DNA from: Erinaceus europaeus
Taxonomy: Eukaryota > Chordata > Mammalia > Eulipotyphla > Erinaceidae
Reading direction: 5' to 3'
Assembly (NCBI RefSeq): GCF_950295315.1
Contig: NC_080172.1
Span: 80,929,118 to 80,993,117, forward strand
Length of the DNA: 64,000 nt
The notes under the pieces are model-generated. The model saw nothing but the letters and a program-made list of their open reading frames with translations. It had not been told where the DNA came from and made no database searches. Below are positions 23,271-33,308 of this stretch, one piece after another; the stretch's first letter is position 1; every line of letters begins with the position of its first letter. The position numbers were made by a program, and so were the translations under genes.

Positions 23271-23620
23271 GGAATAGGGATCTCAGGGTGAAAAGAACTG
23301 AGGAAGCCTATTTTAGGTATGATCCTAGGGAGGCCGTGACTTTGGTAACTTTTTCTGAGCTTTACTTTTTTCTAACATGGAGGTGTACTAACAATTGTCT
23401 GGGAAGATAGTGTTGGAATTGAGAATTGGGCTAGAAAGCTGGAGTAGGACAGAGAGTAGCTCCCAAACATGAAGAAAATAGATAAATATAATTAACTATT
23501 TACCACATTGATCTGACTCGGGGCCCGTATATCTTCATATTTAGTACAGAAGCCTGTATAACCTCTGAGTACCTGTCAATCTGTGTTCGCAGTCCATGCT
23601 GCCAATGTCCATAATTCTCC
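23271..23620 (-). mobile_element. old L1 3' UTR fragment
   Basis: The segment 23440-23560 matches, with divergence, the minus-strand 3' UTR block seen at 21060-21180 and 51900-52010 (a 'gagtagctcc' block and a 'gggcccgtat' block). The ends are not resolved. Confidence 0.6.
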
Positions 23621-24261
23621 AACATTGTCTTGCTTGTTTTAGTTATCTTTTCTTTTTTTCTATTGTCCCCCTTTATGGTATCTTTTACTTATTCTTCAGC
23701 TCAACACTTTGATCTTGACTTTTGCCTTTCCACTGGTGGACACTGCTATTGTATTTTTAAAGCTTACTTGCTGTATTCATTAGCTTTCTGGTGTCTGTTC
23801 AGATTTCTCTAATATTTCCTCTGATTTTACTGGTTTCTTTCCATTGATTTCTCTTTTCAGTAAGCATCCTAAGGTTACTACTTTGCAGTATTCATTAGAA
23901 AGTTTGCACAGGTCTGTTGAATTTGTGGTTTTCTTCAGGTTTATGTTTTGATTTGTCATAGTGGGTAATCTCTTCTACCTTCTCATTACATTTGTTGCTC
24001 CATGAGGACCTGGTTCACAGGTATGTGCTTCAATAAACCTGAACTGCTACCAAGTATTTATTGTCGTAAGTACCTGGCAATGACCACAGCATCAAGACAA
24101 AGCCAACCTGGATAGTGACCAAGGATTTGCATTTGAAAGTGATCAGCAGCATTCTAGGAAGTAATCTGTTCTGCTATGCTCACAATCTAAGTTTGAGCCC
24201 AGCCCCTGACTTATTCTGGGTAGCTTTGGTGCTAAGGTGTTTTTCTCTTTCTCTGGTTCAT
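23621..24261. other. unassigned stretch, possibly old L1 5' region
   Basis: The T-rich sequence could be an old minus-strand L1 segment but I cannot place it. No gene was recognised. Confidence 0.3.
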
Positions 24262-24574
24262 TTTTTAAATTTTTAAAAAATATTTTTTATATTTATTTTT
24301 ACCTTTTGTTGCCCTTGTTGTTTTTTATTATTGTTGTAGTTATAATTGCTGTTGTTATTGATGTTGTCATTGTTAGATAGGATAGAGAGAAATGGAGAGA
24401 GGAGGGGAAGACAGAGAGGGGGAGAGAAAGATAGATATCTGCAGACCTGCTTCACTGACTATGAAGAGACTCCCCCTGCAGGTGGGGAACTGGGGGCTCA
24501 AACCATGATCTTTATGCCAGTCCTTGCGCTTCTGCCATGTGTGCTTAACCTGCTGTGCTACCACCCGACTTCCT
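24262..24574 (-). mobile_element. SINE type 1 (first of a tandem pair)
   Basis: A complete minus-strand copy with linker, body, B-box region and head ending at 'ctaccacccgacttcc'. Confidence 0.9.
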
Positions 24575-24579
24575 GACTT

Positions 24580-24908
24580 CCTTTTTTTTTTTTTTGCCTC
24601 CAAGATTATTGCTTGGGCTCGGTGGCTGCAGTATGAATCAACTGCTCCTGGAGGCTATTTTTTCCCTTTTTGTTTATTGTCGTTATTGTTATTATTATTG
24701 TTGTTATTTTTGTTGAATAGGACAGAGAGAAATTGAGAGATGACTGGAAGACAGAGAGGGGAAAGAAAGACACCTGCAGCCCTGCTTCACCACCTGTGAA
24801 ATGACCCCCTGTAGGTGAGAAGCCAGGGGCTTGAACCAGGATCCTTACACTGGTCACTTGACTTTGCACCACGTGTGCTTAACCTGCAGTGCTACTGCCT
24901 GCCCCCCT
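24580..24908 (-). mobile_element. SINE type 1, long form (second of a tandem pair)
   Basis: It directly abuts the preceding copy in the same orientation. It includes the long-form extension beginning at a T run (24583-24595). The repeated 'gacttcc' at the junction fits insertion next to the head of the neighbour. Confidence 0.9.
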
Positions 24909-25113
24909 ATTTCTCTGTTTCTGTGTGACAAAGGCACTGTGAAATGGTAGGGAGGATATAAAGAAAGCAATCATTGTTGGATAGTATGCCAGCTCCCCCT
25001 GGCTTCTGCTTAACCATATGCCTATATAGGGATAGATTTAATCCCATTCAAAGCTTTGGTCCATTTACATAAATCACTTTTACATTTACATAAAGCACTA
25101 CACTCCCTCCAGG

Positions 25114-25148
25114 GCATTGGTGGTTTAGTGGTAGAATTCTCACCTGCT
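25114..25148 (+). other. tRNA-Gly 5'-half-like segment in LTR U3
   Basis: 35 nt match the 5' half of tRNA-Gly, including the A-box region 'tggtttagtgg', with about three differences. The match stops inside the anticodon loop. The same segment is in solo LTR 3 (62842-62876, minus strand), so it belongs to the LTR family and is not a private insertion. It is not a primer-binding site, which would be complementary to a tRNA 3' end. Confidence 0.8.
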
Positions 25149-25155
25149 CCACCCC

Positions 25156-25199
25156 CTCTCCTTGTCACACCCTGATCCTCTCCTTGTCACACCCTGATC
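25156..25199 (+). repeat. 22-bp tandem duplication in LTR U3
   Basis: Two identical copies of a 22-bp unit (25156-25177, 25178-25199). Solo LTR 3 has the unit once, so the duplication is private to this copy or its lineage. Confidence 0.9.
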
Positions 25200-25474
25200 T
25201 TCCAGCAGTCACTTTTCGCTCTACCCTCTCTATATCACATCCTGTTTCCACCCTACTTGGAGAGTATAAAAACAGCTGCTCTTCTGATTAAAGACACTTG
25301 GAAATTGCTTTCTGGCTCTGAGAGTTCCAGAGTGTACCTCCTGCGAAGTTAGTGCGGCATGAGTTCCTGATCCCTCTCCCACGCAGCAGCCTAGATCGGC
25401 TCCAGTTGAGTTCTCTCCAACCCAGAGAGCACTAGCTCAGGAAGAAGTACCCTCAGACTATCCCGGCAAATCAT

Positions 25475-26419
25475 CAGCTGTTGTCCATGGAGGTTCAGGT
25501 CAGAAAGGAAACTGCAGTCTCAGTATAGGTGGTGATAGAACACACACTCCAGGACTTGTAGGGAATAGAATCTGGCGAATGGTAGACTGGAAATGAAGCA
25601 GTGCAGGCAATGAGACCCCCTTGCTATCTGGGTATTCTTGAGGTGACACGTAGGACTCTTACTAGCTTAAAGATATTATTTATTTGCTTGGAGTCAGTCA
25701 GGTGTGGCCTGAGGAGGACCTGTTTGCAAGGATTTAACACTTTTTATGAATGCCTCTCGGTCCCTTGTTAAATCTGTTGCTAGTAGGTGTGGTGCTCTGC
25801 TTTCAGGATCTACCACCATAGTCCATTACTGTGGACACTGAATCCCATCATGGTAGGTACCAAAGGAATCTCACTGAATCCCATCATGGTAGGTACCAAA
25901 GGAATCTCATAAACACTAACAGAGATCATTAGGATGGCTATTGCCATAAGCTCCTCCTGGGAGTTATACTATATAGTTTCTTTTCTACCATTGTGATATA
26001 ATAAGGTTAAGGTGCCAGGAGTTTAGTACAACCTATCCAGATTTATGTTCCCTATCACAAATTTCTCTTCCTGATAGCAACATGTTGCATGGAGGAGATT
26101 ATTTTTTGGGGAAGGTTGTTCCCTATGTCATAACTGTAATGCTGATATTTTGTCCCTTGCTGTGGAACCTTGTTTGTCTGAAGGGTTGCAGATTCCCTTC
26201 TATGCTGTTTTTTTTTTTTATACACAGGTATAACTTTGCTGATATTGTGGGATGCAGTAAGCACAGGTCCTCCCTACTCACCCATCTCAGTTCTGTCTCT
26301 ATAAAGCATTTTACAACACAACAACTTTGTTTTTTAAGGACTTTTAGAAATTCAAAATTTAGAAATTTAATTTGATTTAATTCATTTCTCTACTGAAATA
26401 ATATGAATCATACTCCCTG
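25475..26419. other. single-copy stretch with one tandem duplication
   Basis: No gene was recognised. A 36-bp unit is exactly duplicated at 25837-25872 and 25873-25908. Confidence 0.5.
25837..25908. repeat. exact 36-bp tandem duplication
   Basis: Two identical adjacent units. Identity suggests a recent duplication or an assembly artefact. Confidence 0.95.
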
Positions 26420-26570
26420 TTAGCTTTTTTTAATTTTCATTTTATTGGAGTGTTAATGGTTTATAGCACAGTTGTTGATGCACTGGCACAATTTCTCATA
26501 TCCCTGAGATAGGCGCCTGTAGAACAATCTTTGCCCCAATCTAGGTCTTCAGCTTTTTTCCATGTAGACT
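26420..26570 (-). mobile_element. old L1 3' end (type A relative)
   Basis: 'ttattggagtgttaatggtt' begins the minus strand of an L1 3' terminus that is also seen at 42185-42300, 50050-50400 and 51010-51240. Confidence 0.6.
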
Positions 26571-26763
26571 TTCTAATACTTGGGAGCACTTATTAAAGTT
26601 AAGTGGAAGATGCCTGTCTTTGATAGGAAGGTTATTTAGAGAAGTTTTGAGTAGAAGATGATTCTAGAATTTTTAACTTGAGCTAACTAAAAACATAGAG
26701 TTACATATATTAAATCACATAATATTGTAGGAGGAACACATCTTTGAGGAAAATAAGAATTTT

Positions 26764-27019
26764 TTTTTTTGGCCTCCAGGGTTATTGCTAGGGCTCGGTA
26801 CCTGCACTATTAACCCACTGCTCCTGGTGGTTATTTTTTACATTTTACTGGATAGGACAGAGAGAAATTGAGAGGGGTGGGGGAGATAGAGAGGGTGCGA
26901 AAAAGGTAGACGTGAACCTGCTTGCAGGTGGATAGCCAGGAGCTGAAATCAGGACCCTTGTGCAAGTCCTTGCACTTTGTACTATGTGTGCTTATCCAGT
27001 GTGTCACCACTTGACCCCC
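26764..27019 (-). mobile_element. SINE type 1, long form, diverged
   Basis: A minus-strand copy that begins with 'ggcctccagggttattgc' after a T run. The body is shortened and the head ends at 'cacttgaccccc'. A short TSD, 'agaattt', is likely. Confidence 0.85.
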
Positions 27020-27027
27020 CAGAATTT

Positions 27028-27546
27028 CTCTTTTGGATATCGTGAGTTTAAGATGCCTAATTAGATATACTATTTGTAATGTGATTAGTTAACTGAATAT
27101 CTGGATATGTTGTTCAGAAATGAGATCTAAACTATAGCTGTTTTCTTGAAAGTTTATCACTATAATGTTTATAGCCCTGAGGTTACATGTGATTACATGG
27201 GGAGTAAGTATGGATAGAGAAGAGGTGTATAGAAAGTTCCCAAAGGACTTCATCAGTTAATCCCAGGAACATTTAAAATAAATATCTGGCAAGGGAGGTG
27301 AATATGAGTAGCCTGTCATTGACAAAATCTGAGGTAGAGGAGTCTAAAAAGCCATGAAGACAAATATCCCTTCATTTTCTTTCCAGTAAGAATGGGAAGA
27401 CACTGCAGCTAGAAGTTATAAAACATTAGAAAAAATATTGTCTTAAAGATAGTAGACTCAGTGAGATGTCTATAATACTGGAGAGAACAGAATAGTGGTT
27501 GATATAGGAAAATATTGAGGATATCCTTTGAGTACATGAAGGATTG

Positions 27547-27594
<48 letters not shown>

Positions 27595-30060
27595 GGCCAG
27601 GGGATGAGATGAGAGACTGGCATTTACAGCATTATTGACCATTCATCTGATATAGCAGAATGAAGCATGCAAGCACAGTATTAGGTATGCATGTAGACAT
27701 AGTGGCTGGAACTTATAGCAAATCTTTTCCACATTGCTATGATTTTCTTTCTCAGTGAAAATTGGAAACAATCTCTTAAACTGAGTGCTGAAATAGTGGA
27801 ATGGGTTTGAAATTATTAATAAAAGGTGTTATCTTTAAGTTGGAAAACATTAGTAATGCCAAGATCTAGAAAGACTGGAGGTGACAGAGGAACAGAAATC
27901 ATAGAGCATCATAGAGTGTCAAGCAAAGGTGTTGCAAAAGAAATAAAAAAGAAATAGATGTTTCCACAAAGACTTGACCATAACAGACAGAAGATTCTTT
28001 TTTATTCAATATGCTACAAGATTTCCAATGTGTACTACCAAATGGTTATCAATGTTTACATTGCTTTTATATCAGACATATCAGACTAGAAGACTATTAG
28101 TGAGATTCAAGAGGTTGAGAACACAAGAAAAAAAAAACCCTGTGTCCTAAATCAAAGAAATAATCTACCTAATGAGGACTTAGTAAAAAGTTGTGAGACT
28201 AGTCCAGACAACTTAAGCAATCTTTCACCTCTAGGTTCTATAAATGGAAGTAGTTGGAGGGGAGTCTATTGTAGAGTTTTAGGAGTGTCATGGAGTTTCA
28301 TCTACTCCTCCAAGTAAGTAGACTTCAAAGAGCCCTCTTCTAAATGTACTTCCCTACCCTCACCCTAAGCTTTAGTATGGGAGGGGAAAACAAAGATAAA
28401 GACTGCTCTCTGGTAACATAAAGTATAGTGTATAACCAGAGTGGCAATACTAGACATAAGGATATTATCAGAAGGACCTACAAGAACCTGCTTAAAATAA
28501 ATAAGGGCGATGCATTCACAGTCCTGATCACTCTTTCACCATGTAAGAGTATAAGCTTCTTAATAATCTCTTCTTCCTCTGAGTTGGTATTAATTCGGTC
28601 TGCCTCTTTTACAAAGAGAGTAAGAAGGGCAGTTCAAAAGAGAGAGAGAGAGAGAGAAACTAATTTCTGGCTCACTAGTTGGTGATGATGCAACCACTGA
28701 TACAATATCAATATATCATATTATAATTTCATTTTCACCATAATGGTGGTTATGCTCTGATCTAGTTAATGTGTGTGTAGGTATGGCAAAAACACATATC
28801 TACTTTATGCCATCATATTGGAAATTAAGTGAGGTAATATATGTACTGAAAGATCTTAACCCCTTTAGTTCCATAAGGTTAGCAACTATATATTTCAGTA
28901 TTTGCTGTTACAAGATACCACACAGTGTAAGCTGTTGATAAATTACATACTATTGCTTTAAATTCCTCACTGCTAATCTCAAGAAGGGCATCCTAAAACA
29001 TTGTATCCCATTTACTCTCTTGCACTCCTCCCACTTTTTACCTGTTTGTGATTGCTTTCACAACCTTGGTCACAGCTTCCTCATTAGGAAAGCCTGATCA
29101 TGTTTTCATTTCTTTTCTAAAAACTGAGCTAGTGAATTTCTTTTTAGCAGTCAAGCCCTATTTGTTTTCTTTTGAACACTGATGTAGAACACGAAAGTAG
29201 AGCTACTCTAGTTCCAGTGTGATTTGGAATATATTGAATATATGAGGAGATAGATCTTTTTCATGGTACTCTGTCATTGACCCTAATGACTACCAGGCCA
29301 GGAGGTATTTTGAAAGAATTCTCTCTCTACTTGATACTCTTATTTTCCTTCTTAAGTCAATTTATATTTTGATTTGTGTAAAACATTTAGACATTTTAGA
29401 CTTGTGCCTAGAACATACTAAATATGTGATGTTAGCCATTTGTATCTCCATGTATCTTTTCTTCTAAACATAAGCTTTCCAAAATGTCAGAATCCAAAAT
29501 TTTATTCATTTTTCTTATATTTCTGCCCCAGTGAGTTTATCTAGTGTTCCAAAAAACTCCCAGTTCTGACTTGTAGTCTTATCTGTTAGAATATTAATCA
29601 ATGTATTCTGAAAGATCACTAACACATACAGCACTCAAGTAACTATCTCCTTTTGTTTAGTTTCTCTTCTTTGTTTTAGCTTATTATTATATCATTCTCT
29701 TCTGATATAAACATATCATAGTCATCTCTGTGTTTTTTAGTTTCCTAATATAGCAATCGTCACATCATAAAGACTCTAACTTTGAAATTCACTCTTCACT
29801 CTTTTCCATTCACAATGTAGTGACCCCATTTCAACTCCTCATAGCAGTTTGTTTGGGTGAGTGCAATAAATATTGAATTCCACTATCTCTAGCCTTCCTG
29901 GAAAAAAATCTATTACGCTCATCATTACTTGACTGATCTTCCCAAAGCAAAGTTTCAGTTAGTCCCCATTCCAAATACTTGAATGACTTTCCTTTACCAA
30001 CTGATTGAAGATTTGGCCCTCTATAATGTGTCTCAAGCCTATTTATTTTTAGTATTTTAT
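27028..30060. other. 3-kb single-copy stretch
   Basis: The longest repeat-poor interval of the left half. It holds the GT repeat annotated separately and a short (GA)n at 28641-28660. No splice-bounded exon or known motif was found. The 85- and 96-codon ORFs in it look like chance. Confidence 0.45.
27550..27593 (+). repeat. (GT)n microsatellite
   Basis: An uninterrupted GT tract of about 22 units. Confidence 0.98.
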
Positions 30061-30073
30061 ATATCATAGTGTT

Positions 30074-30114
30074 GAGGCTGGGTAGTGGTGCACCTGGTTG
30101 AGCACACTTATTAC
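30074..30114 (+). mobile_element. tailless 41-bp SINE type 2 head
   Basis: Only the 5' part of the type 2 tRNA-like head is present ('ggctgggtagtggtgcacc' through 'gagcacacttattac'). It is flanked by an exact 13-bp TSD, 'atatcatagtgtt' (30061-30073 and 30115-30127). There is no body and no A tail. The length matches a 5' tRNA half. It fits the class of tailless retropseudogenes. Confidence 0.88.
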
Positions 30115-30127
30115 ATATCATAGTGTT

Positions 30128-30317
30128 TTGGAAAAAGGTAAATGTGATAATGTATTAACATTGAAAGCTATTTAACAATTGTACAACATAGTAAGTTTGT
30201 CTCTACTAAAATATCACTACTTCTATCAAGTTTTCTTTAACCATCTTAAGGATGTTCACCATCCACTGCTCTCTATCCCTTTATTTTGCTTTTCTTTTTA
30301 AAACACACCTATCATTT

Positions 30318-30382
<65 letters not shown>

Positions 30383-30602
30383 TGTTATTTTTATATTTCC
30401 TGCCTTGCTGGGACTCAAACCTAAAGGGCATAGTGTTTGGGTTCATTACCAAAGTTTAGGTATGTAAAAGAGCATTTGATATAAAAAAAAAAGCTCTTAA
30501 TTCATGTTTACTGAATGGACATATAATAAAGTATTTATTTGTAAAGGTTTTTTGAGCAAGACATTGCTCACATGTGATCTCTCCACCTGAGACCCCCCCC
30601 CC
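30128..30602. other. AT-rich stretch with microsatellite
   Basis: Contains the AT/GT repeat annotated separately. Nothing else was recognised. Confidence 0.45.
30318..30380 (+). repeat. (AT)n(GT)n microsatellite
   Basis: A short AT block is followed by about 25 GT units. Confidence 0.97.
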
Positions 30603-30937
30603 TTTTTTTTGCCTCCGGGGTTATTGCTGGGGCTCAGTGCCTATACTAGGAATCCACTGCTCCTGGAGGCTTTTTTTTCTCATTTTGTTGTCCTTGTTGT
30701 TGTGCTTGTTGTAGTTGTTATTGTTGTCATAGCTGTTGTTGTTGGATAGGACAGAGAGAAATGGAGAGAGGAGGGGAAGACAGAGAGGAGAGAAAGATAG
30801 ACACCTGCAGACCTGCTTCACCGCTTGCTAAGCGACCTCTTACAGGTGGGGAGCCAGTGGCTTGAAATGGTATCCTTCACTGCCCCTTACACTTTGCACC
30901 TTGTGCACTTAACCCGCTGCACTACCGCCTGACTCCC
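30603..30937 (-). mobile_element. SINE type 1, long form
   Basis: A minus-strand copy with the 3' extension ('gcctccggggttattgctgg'), linker, body and head ending at 'taccgcctgactccc'. A short repeat 'gactccc' lies at its right edge. Confidence 0.93.
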
Positions 30938-30949
30938 AGGACTCCCTTT

Positions 30950-31100
30950 TTTAAAATTAAAGAAACAGATTAGGGAAAGATAGCATAGCACCGGAGCTTC
31001 CTCTTGCACCACAACAGCTTCCATGTGGTGCCACAGTTTTAGTTTTGGTCAAATACATAGAAAGCATGTTCCTTATCTGGTGAACTATCTAGCTCTTTGG
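30950..31100 (-). mobile_element. old SINE remnant, type 4-like
   Basis: The minus strand reads a diverged 'agatagttcaccagataagg' head and a 'ctgtggcaccacatggaagc' body, related to the plus-strand copy at 35260-35440. Boundaries are approximate. Confidence 0.45.
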
Positions 31101-31878
31101 CCATAAAGGAAGTGATCTAATAAATACTAGGTTTAATAAAAGGCAGATTTTACAACAATAAAAATCATTCTGTACTCAAATAGATTTTTTTCCGTAAGAC
31201 TTTTATATACCACTTTAGTGGAATGTATATACTAATAGATTATTTGTAATTATTTATTTATTTCATGAGACACAAAGATAGATTAGATAGATAGACAGAT
31301 GATATTAGTTGCCAGAAAAATCATTCTGGTTTATATATTGTCAGGAATTGAACATAAGATCTTGTGTTTGCATGTCCAGCAATCCCTCACTGCTCTTCTC
31401 TGGGATACTGATTTAACTATGTGTATGTATGTGTATGTGTGTTTAAACATATACATATATGTATGTATGTTTATTATGGCTTACAACATCAAAAATGTTT
31501 TCATTAGCATTACAGATTTAGGTTTTATGGGCCATACATTCTATTAAAATTATGTAGCTCTGCTGTTGTAATATAAAGCAGCCATAGGCAATACATATAG
31601 AATAAGTATGGCCAGGCTCTAATAAAATTATATTTATAAAAAGAAGTTTCAGGCTAAATAAATCATAGTTTGCTAGTAATTTTTCTAACTTATCACACTG
31701 TCTCTTCAGTAGCTTCTAGTACAGTGACTTTTATAAATACGTGAAAATAATTATTTAACAATTGTAATGTGCCTCATATGATATTACATATAGTATTCAT
31801 GTATTATGATATACCGTGTTGCATAAATATAATACCTTAGGTACCAAATTACATAGCAGAGACACAAGGGTAGTGAAT
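31101..31878. other. AT-rich stretch with old SINE-like remnant
   Basis: 31250-31420 may be an old minus-strand SINE (type 5 pattern). A (TATG)n-rich tract lies at 31420-31475. No gene was recognised. Confidence 0.35.
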
Positions 31879-31894
31879 AAATTATAATAAAGTA

Positions 31895-31998
31895 AGGTGG
31901 GGGTAGGTAGCATAATGGTTAGGCAAAGAGACCCTCATGCCTAATGAGGATTTGCAACACCATAAACCAGAGCTGAGTACTGCTCTGGTTAAGAAAAA
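31895..31998 (+). mobile_element. SINE type 3 with exact 16-bp TSD
   Basis: The exact TSD 'aaattataataaagta' lies at 31879-31894 and 31999-32014. The core runs from 'gtgggggtaggtagcataat' to 'gagtactgctctgg' plus an A-rich tail. Confidence 0.93.
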
Positions 31999-32014
31999 AA
32001 ATTATAATAAAGTA

Positions 32015-32404
32015 GTGGTAGTGTTCAAAATTTATTGAGCAACTAGTTAGACTCAATGTTGTCTTGCTTAATTTTGATGATAGCATGTGAAACTTGAGGA
32101 AGTAAGGTAGCTTTTGAGTATCACCAAATAGGAATAGCAATTATAGAAATAATAGCAGCCAGTATTTATTAAAAATACATTGTTACCAGACTATCACCTT
32201 TATATGCATCATTTAGTTAATTTAATATTTATAATATGTCTTGAGATAGGTAATGCAATACTCATTTTTGATTAACTTAAAGAGGTTTGGCTAGTTTGAA
32301 TAACTATCTGATATCACATAACTTGTAAACCGTAAGATGCAGAGTATGATCTCATTGCCCCAAGGCTTAAGATAATCTTAAACCTGGTAGAGGATATGTT
32401 ATCT
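32015..32404. other. AT-rich single-copy stretch
   Basis: Nothing recognised. Confidence 0.4.
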
Positions 32405-32900
32405 AGATTCTTTTAAAAAATGTTTTATTTATTTATAAAAGGAGATATTAACAAAACCATAGGATAAGACAGGTACAACTTCACACAATTCCCACCCCCA
32501 GAACTCTGTATCCCATCCCCTCCCCTGATAGCTTTCCTATTCTTCATCCCTCTGGGAGTATGTACTCAAGGTCATGGTGGGATGCAGAAGGTGGAAGGTC
32601 TGGCTTCTGTAATTGCTTCCCTGCTGAATGTGGGCGTTGACAGGTAGATCCATACTCCCAGCCTGCGTCTCTCTTTCCCTAGTAGGGTGGGACTCTGAGG
32701 AAGCAGAGCTCCAGGGCATATTGGTGGGGTTGTCTGTCCAGGGAAGTCTGGTCGGCATCATGCTAGCATCTGGAAACTGGTGGCTGAGTAATAAAGCTGA
32801 AGGGTTGTCATTCCACACCTCAAGTCTCTGGACACAGTCTGAAGTGAAGCATGCTGAGGTGGTACTCATTGCATTGATGTCATTTAGGTTCTATCTAGTC
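32405..32900 (-). mobile_element. 5'-truncated L1 3' UTR (type B)
   Basis: The minus-strand L1 terminus has the A tail (as T/A-rich sequence) at 32405-32440 and the terminal motifs at 32460-32520. Near 32787 it jumps to a more upstream 3' UTR block ('gaagcatgctgaggtggtac'), indicating an internal 3' UTR deletion. Its right end is near 32900. Confidence 0.82.
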
Positions 32901-33004
32901 TCAGCATGGGTGAAATGGCGTTGTGTTATCTGTCCTCTCTTTTTGAGGTTTCTACCAATTCTCTCTCTCTACTCCTCTCTCCTCCTAAAAATGTAGAGAA
33001 TGGA

Positions 33005-33302
33005 AAACTAAGCCAGGGAATATGCTTTCTGGCATTATGCATGAGTGCAGGCTTGGGTTCATTTCACAGTACCCCAGTAAAAATATATAAATAAATAACT
33101 TTTAAAAAAAGTCTAGTTTAAGCACACATGATGCGAAGCACAAGGACTGGTGTAGGGCAAGTTTTAGTGTTATTGTGTCTTTCCCTCTCTCCTTCTTCCT
33201 TTCTGTTTTTATCTTAGAGAGTTATGAAATTCCAGTTACAATCAAAACCAACAAGCACGTACACAGAAACACACACACACACACATACACACTACACACA
33301 CA
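33005..33302. other. SINE fragments and CA repeat
   Basis: 33010-33105 and 33120-33190 resemble fragments of SINE bodies. A (CA)n tract (33270-33308) precedes the LTR. No gene was recognised. Confidence 0.4.
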
Positions 33303-33308
33303 CACATG

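Larger units (their letters stand above)
24975..25468 (+). mobile_element. solo LTR 1 of an endogenous retrovirus (ERVK-like TSD length)
   Basis: A 494-bp element with TG...CA ends and an exact 6-bp TSD 'aatcat' at 24969-24974 and 25469-25474. A TATA box (tataaaa, 25265-25271) and an ATTAAA polyadenylation signal (25287-25292) place U3 on the left and U5 on the right. No internal retroviral genes are present, so this is a solo LTR left by recombination. U3 contains two 16-bp direct repeats (25062-25077, 25083-25098), a tRNA-Gly-like segment (25114-25148) and a 22-bp tandem duplication (25156-25199). U5 is related to solo LTR 2. A 6-bp TSD is typical of class II (beta-like) ERVs. Confidence 0.92.

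Noticed and set aside
25114..25148. Functional tRNA-Gly gene
   Set aside because: Only the 5' half is present; the anticodon stem 3' strand, T arm with B-box, acceptor 3' strand and Pol III terminator are missing.
25114..25148. Retroviral primer-binding site
   Set aside because: A primer-binding site is complementary to a tRNA 3' end and lies outside the LTR. This is a sense 5' half inside U3.
24975..25468. Full provirus between solo LTRs 1 and 2
   Set aside because: Each LTR has its own exact TSD on both sides, so each is an independent solo LTR; the DNA between lacks gag, pol or env.
30318..30380. GT/CA tracts as CRISPR or satellite
   Set aside because: Simple dinucleotide microsatellites with no spacer structure; eukaryotic context.
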